Source: Verrucomicrobiia bacterium (lineage in GTDB: Bacteria; Verrucomicrobiota; Verrucomicrobiia; JABWAM01). From it: DNA of 32,155 nt. A program made the position numbers and the translations under genes. The notes below the pieces were generated by a model. That model was given only the letters and a program-made list of their open reading frames with translations. It was not told where the DNA came from and ran no database searches. Below, piece by piece: positions 30,881 to 32,155 of this stretch (position 1 is the stretch's first letter; each line of letters starts with the position of its first letter). The stretch covers positions 1 to 32,155 of the forward strand of contig JABWAM010000003.1 in assembly GCA_013360985.1 (NCBI GenBank), written 5' to 3'.

Positions 30881-30910
30881 CCGGAAGAGGGCGGCGTCCT
30901 TGTCTTCCGG
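30881..30910 (+). terminator. Hairpin after tRNA-Leu
   Basis: CCGGAAGA (30881-30888) and TCTTCCGG (30903-30910) are perfectly complementary over 8 bp with a 14-base loop, 8 bp downstream of the tRNA. No T-run follows, so it may be a processing or weak termination element. A second small hairpin, GCAACG-AAAA-CGTTGC, sits at 30939-30954. Confidence 0.4.
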
Positions 30911-30970
30911 CGGACGACGAAAACCTCTGGCGGACCGCGCAACGAAAACGTTGCCATCCTTCCCCGGATC

Positions 30971-31378
30971 GTGGAGAAGAAGGGTGTCCCCCGCTTCGCT
31001 TCCGTGAACCAAATCGTCCTCAGCGATCGTGCCGCCGCCGATCTCGCGCAGATCGATCGTCTCGAACAGCTTCAAATCGTCGGCGAGTTTTCGCGCCTCC
31101 GCCGGGAGACGCTTCGGATCGGTCGCGACGGCATCGGCGAAATCCACAAGGGACACCGCACGCTTTACCGCAGCCGCTTCAAGGAATACCGAATTTATTT
31201 CGAGAAGAAGGATGATCAACTCCTCGTTCACCATCTCCTCCACAGCAATACGCTCCGAGATTTTTTTGTCCGCTCCAACCTCGACGTGCAGAACGACGAT
31301 CAGTTCGAAGAGAGCGCGAAGTTTTGGAAGTTCCTCGAGCAGCGCGCGCCGAAAGTGCGCACCGACGAACCGCCTTGA
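30971..31378 (+). CDS. RelE/ParE-like small protein
   Basis: 135 residues from GTG 30971 (GTG 31004 is an alternative). The N-terminal part is helical (SDRAAADLAQIDRLEQLQIV). The middle and C-terminal parts, GEIHKGHRTLYRSRFKEYRI and YFEKKDDQLLVHHLLHSNTL, followed by RDFF, match the RelE/ParE pattern of R-x-YR-x-R-x-x-x-YRIYF and a final strand. It could be a ribosome-dependent RNase-like toxin or a domesticated homologue. No antitoxin-like gene lies beside it: upstream is a tRNA, downstream a chelatase gene that shares its stop (TGATG at 31376-31380). The family is probable, the function unproven. The tail EQRAPKVRTDEPP is extra to RelE. Confidence 0.6.
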   Translation: MEKKGVPRFASVNQIVLSDRAAADLAQIDRLEQLQIVGEFSRLRRETLRIGRDGIGEIHKGHRTLYRSRFKEYRIYFEKKDDQLLVHHLLHSNTLRDFFVRSNLDVQNDDQFEESAKFWKFLEQRAPKVRTDEPP

Positions 31379-32155
31379 TGCGTCGCGCGGCCCTGCTCCT
31401 TGTCGGCCATGGGGCCTCTGCCGACGCGCGCGCCGGCCAATCTCTCCGCGCCGCGGCATCGGCCCTTCGAACCCGCGGCGTTTTCCGCGAGGTGCGGATC
31501 GGATTCTGGAAAGGCCGTCCGCGTCTCGACCTCGCCGTCGCCCGCGCGAGGAGTCCGATCGTCCTCATCGTTCCATGGCTCTTCAGCGACGGCTGGTTCT
31601 TCCGTCGCGTTATTCCCCAGGCGCTCGGGTTGTGTGGCCGCGTTGCGCAACGGGAGGGACGCCTCTTCCTCCTCGCCGATCCCGTCGGCGTCCATCCCGA
31701 CATGGCGAAGGCGGTCCTGCGCGCCGCCGCCTTTGCCTGTCGTTCCGCGCGCGGCGTTTCTCCTCCGCGCGCCCAAACGACGCTGATTGTGGTCGGCCAT
31801 GGAACAAACCGCGACGGTTCCTCCGCCACCGCGGTGCGCGCCGCCGTCGCCGAACTCCGCCGCCGCGACCAGTGGGCCCAAGTTCTTCCCGCCTACCTGG
31901 ATCAAGAACCTTCCGCGCGCCGCGCGCTGCACCGGGTGCGCGCCCCGTACGCCGTCGTCGTTCCCTTCTTCGCGGGCGACGGACCGCACTCGAGGCGCGA
32001 TCTCCCGCGCCTCATGGGCCTAATGCCCCGCGACGCCCTCCGCCCTCCTCCGAATCCGATCCGATGGCGCAAGCGCCTGCTTGTCTGGCGCGCGCGCGCG
32101 CTGGGAACCGGTCCATGGATGCCGCGGATCGTGCTCGACCAGGCGCGCAAGGCCC
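31378..32155 (+). CDS. CbiX/SirB-like sirohydrochlorin chelatase family protein (3' end beyond window)
   Basis: An open frame from ATG 31378 to the right edge, 259 residues visible without a stop. Two tandem chelatase-like halves are present. The first has ALLLVGHGASADARAGQSLR with His11. The second has TLIVVGHGTNRDGSSATAV with His141. VLIVPWLFSDGWFFRRVIPQ and AVVVPFFAGDGPHSRRDLPR are the matching second-half strands of each repeat. CbiX/SirB enzymes insert Fe or Co into sirohydrochlorin for siroheme or B12. The double-domain form is known in some bacteria. It may instead be a diverged member with another tetrapyrrole or metal role. Translation is coupled to the RelE-like gene by TGATG. Confidence 0.75.
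   Translation, partial: MRRAALLLVGHGASADARAGQSLRAAASALRTRGVFREVRIGFWKGRPRLDLAVARARSPIVLIVPWLFSDGWFFRRVIPQALGLCGRVAQREGRLFLLADPVGVHPDMAKAVLRAAAFACRSARGVSPPRAQTTLIVVGHGTNRDGSSATAVRAAVAELRRRDQWAQVLPAYLDQEPSARRALHRVRAPYAVVVPFFAGDGPHSRRDLPRLMGLMPRDALRPPPNPIRWRKRLLVWRARALGTGPWMPRIVLDQARKA

Noticed and set aside
30909-30950. Imperfect direct repeat GGCGGAC...CGAAAAC twice after the tRNA
   Set aside because: The shared blocks are only 7 bases with different spacing, too short to call an attachment site or repeat. No integrase is nearby.

Overview
The window is a high-GC bacterial chromosome segment, about 60-65% GC by eye, with tightly packed genes and few Shine-Dalgarno sequences. It is dominated by surface-polysaccharide (O-antigen or capsule type) genes mixed with housekeeping genes. 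I think it comes from a Verrucomicrobiota or related PVC bacterium. That rests on general gene style, on a coiled-coil membrane protein upstream of gatCAB that resembles proteins I remember from that phylum, and on a tRNA gene without an encoded CCA. The placement is inference. I see no insertion sequence, prophage, CRISPR array or origin.

Layout. 1-1041 (+): the tail of a probable polysaccharide flippase, then a sugar-nucleotidyltransferase. 936-5624 (-): a coupled five-gene operon (NeuD-like acyltransferase, polysaccharide-deacetylase-like protein, NodU/CmcH carbamoyltransferase, second NeuD-like acyltransferase, GtrB-like glycosyltransferase). 5656-9318 (+): a divergent coupled operon (Gfo/Idh/MocA dehydrogenase, hexapeptide N-acetyltransferase, SDR epimerase, DegT-type aminotransferase), the kind of set that builds N-acetylated amino sugars. 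9319-11121: a GT4 glycosyltransferase flanked by two diverged, inverted copies of an intergenic repeat of about 72 bp. 11122-13252: a SAM methyltransferase, a DUF1638 protein and YjbQ. 13432-15563 (-): exbB, exbD, rluD. 15674-16855 (+): a short-LID adenylate kinase and an RmlC-like cupin, separated by a large stem-loop.

16833-25424 (-): a very long co-directional block. Two coiled-coil single-span membrane proteins come first, then gatC-gatA-gatB, then, with a 4-bp overlap, two SDR sugar epimerases/dehydratases, a WbpD-like N-acetyltransferase, a GT2 glycosyltransferase and a non-hydrolysing UDP-GlcNAc 2-epimerase. 25612-28556: an M42 aminopeptidase diverging from argS. 28594-30605 (-): an MFS exporter and a dolichyl-phosphate-glucosyltransferase-like GT2. 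30790-32155 (+): tRNA-Leu(UAA), a RelE-like small protein and a CbiX-like chelatase that runs off the window.

How the genes fit together. NDP-sugars are made by the nucleotidyltransferase, the WecB-type 2-epimerase, the dehydrogenase, aminotransferase and acetyltransferase set and several SDRs. They are assembled by GT2 and GT4 glycosyltransferases, decorated by acyl and carbamoyl transferases, and probably exported by the flippase. Four left-handed beta-helix acyltransferases in 19 kb point to a heavily acylated glycan.
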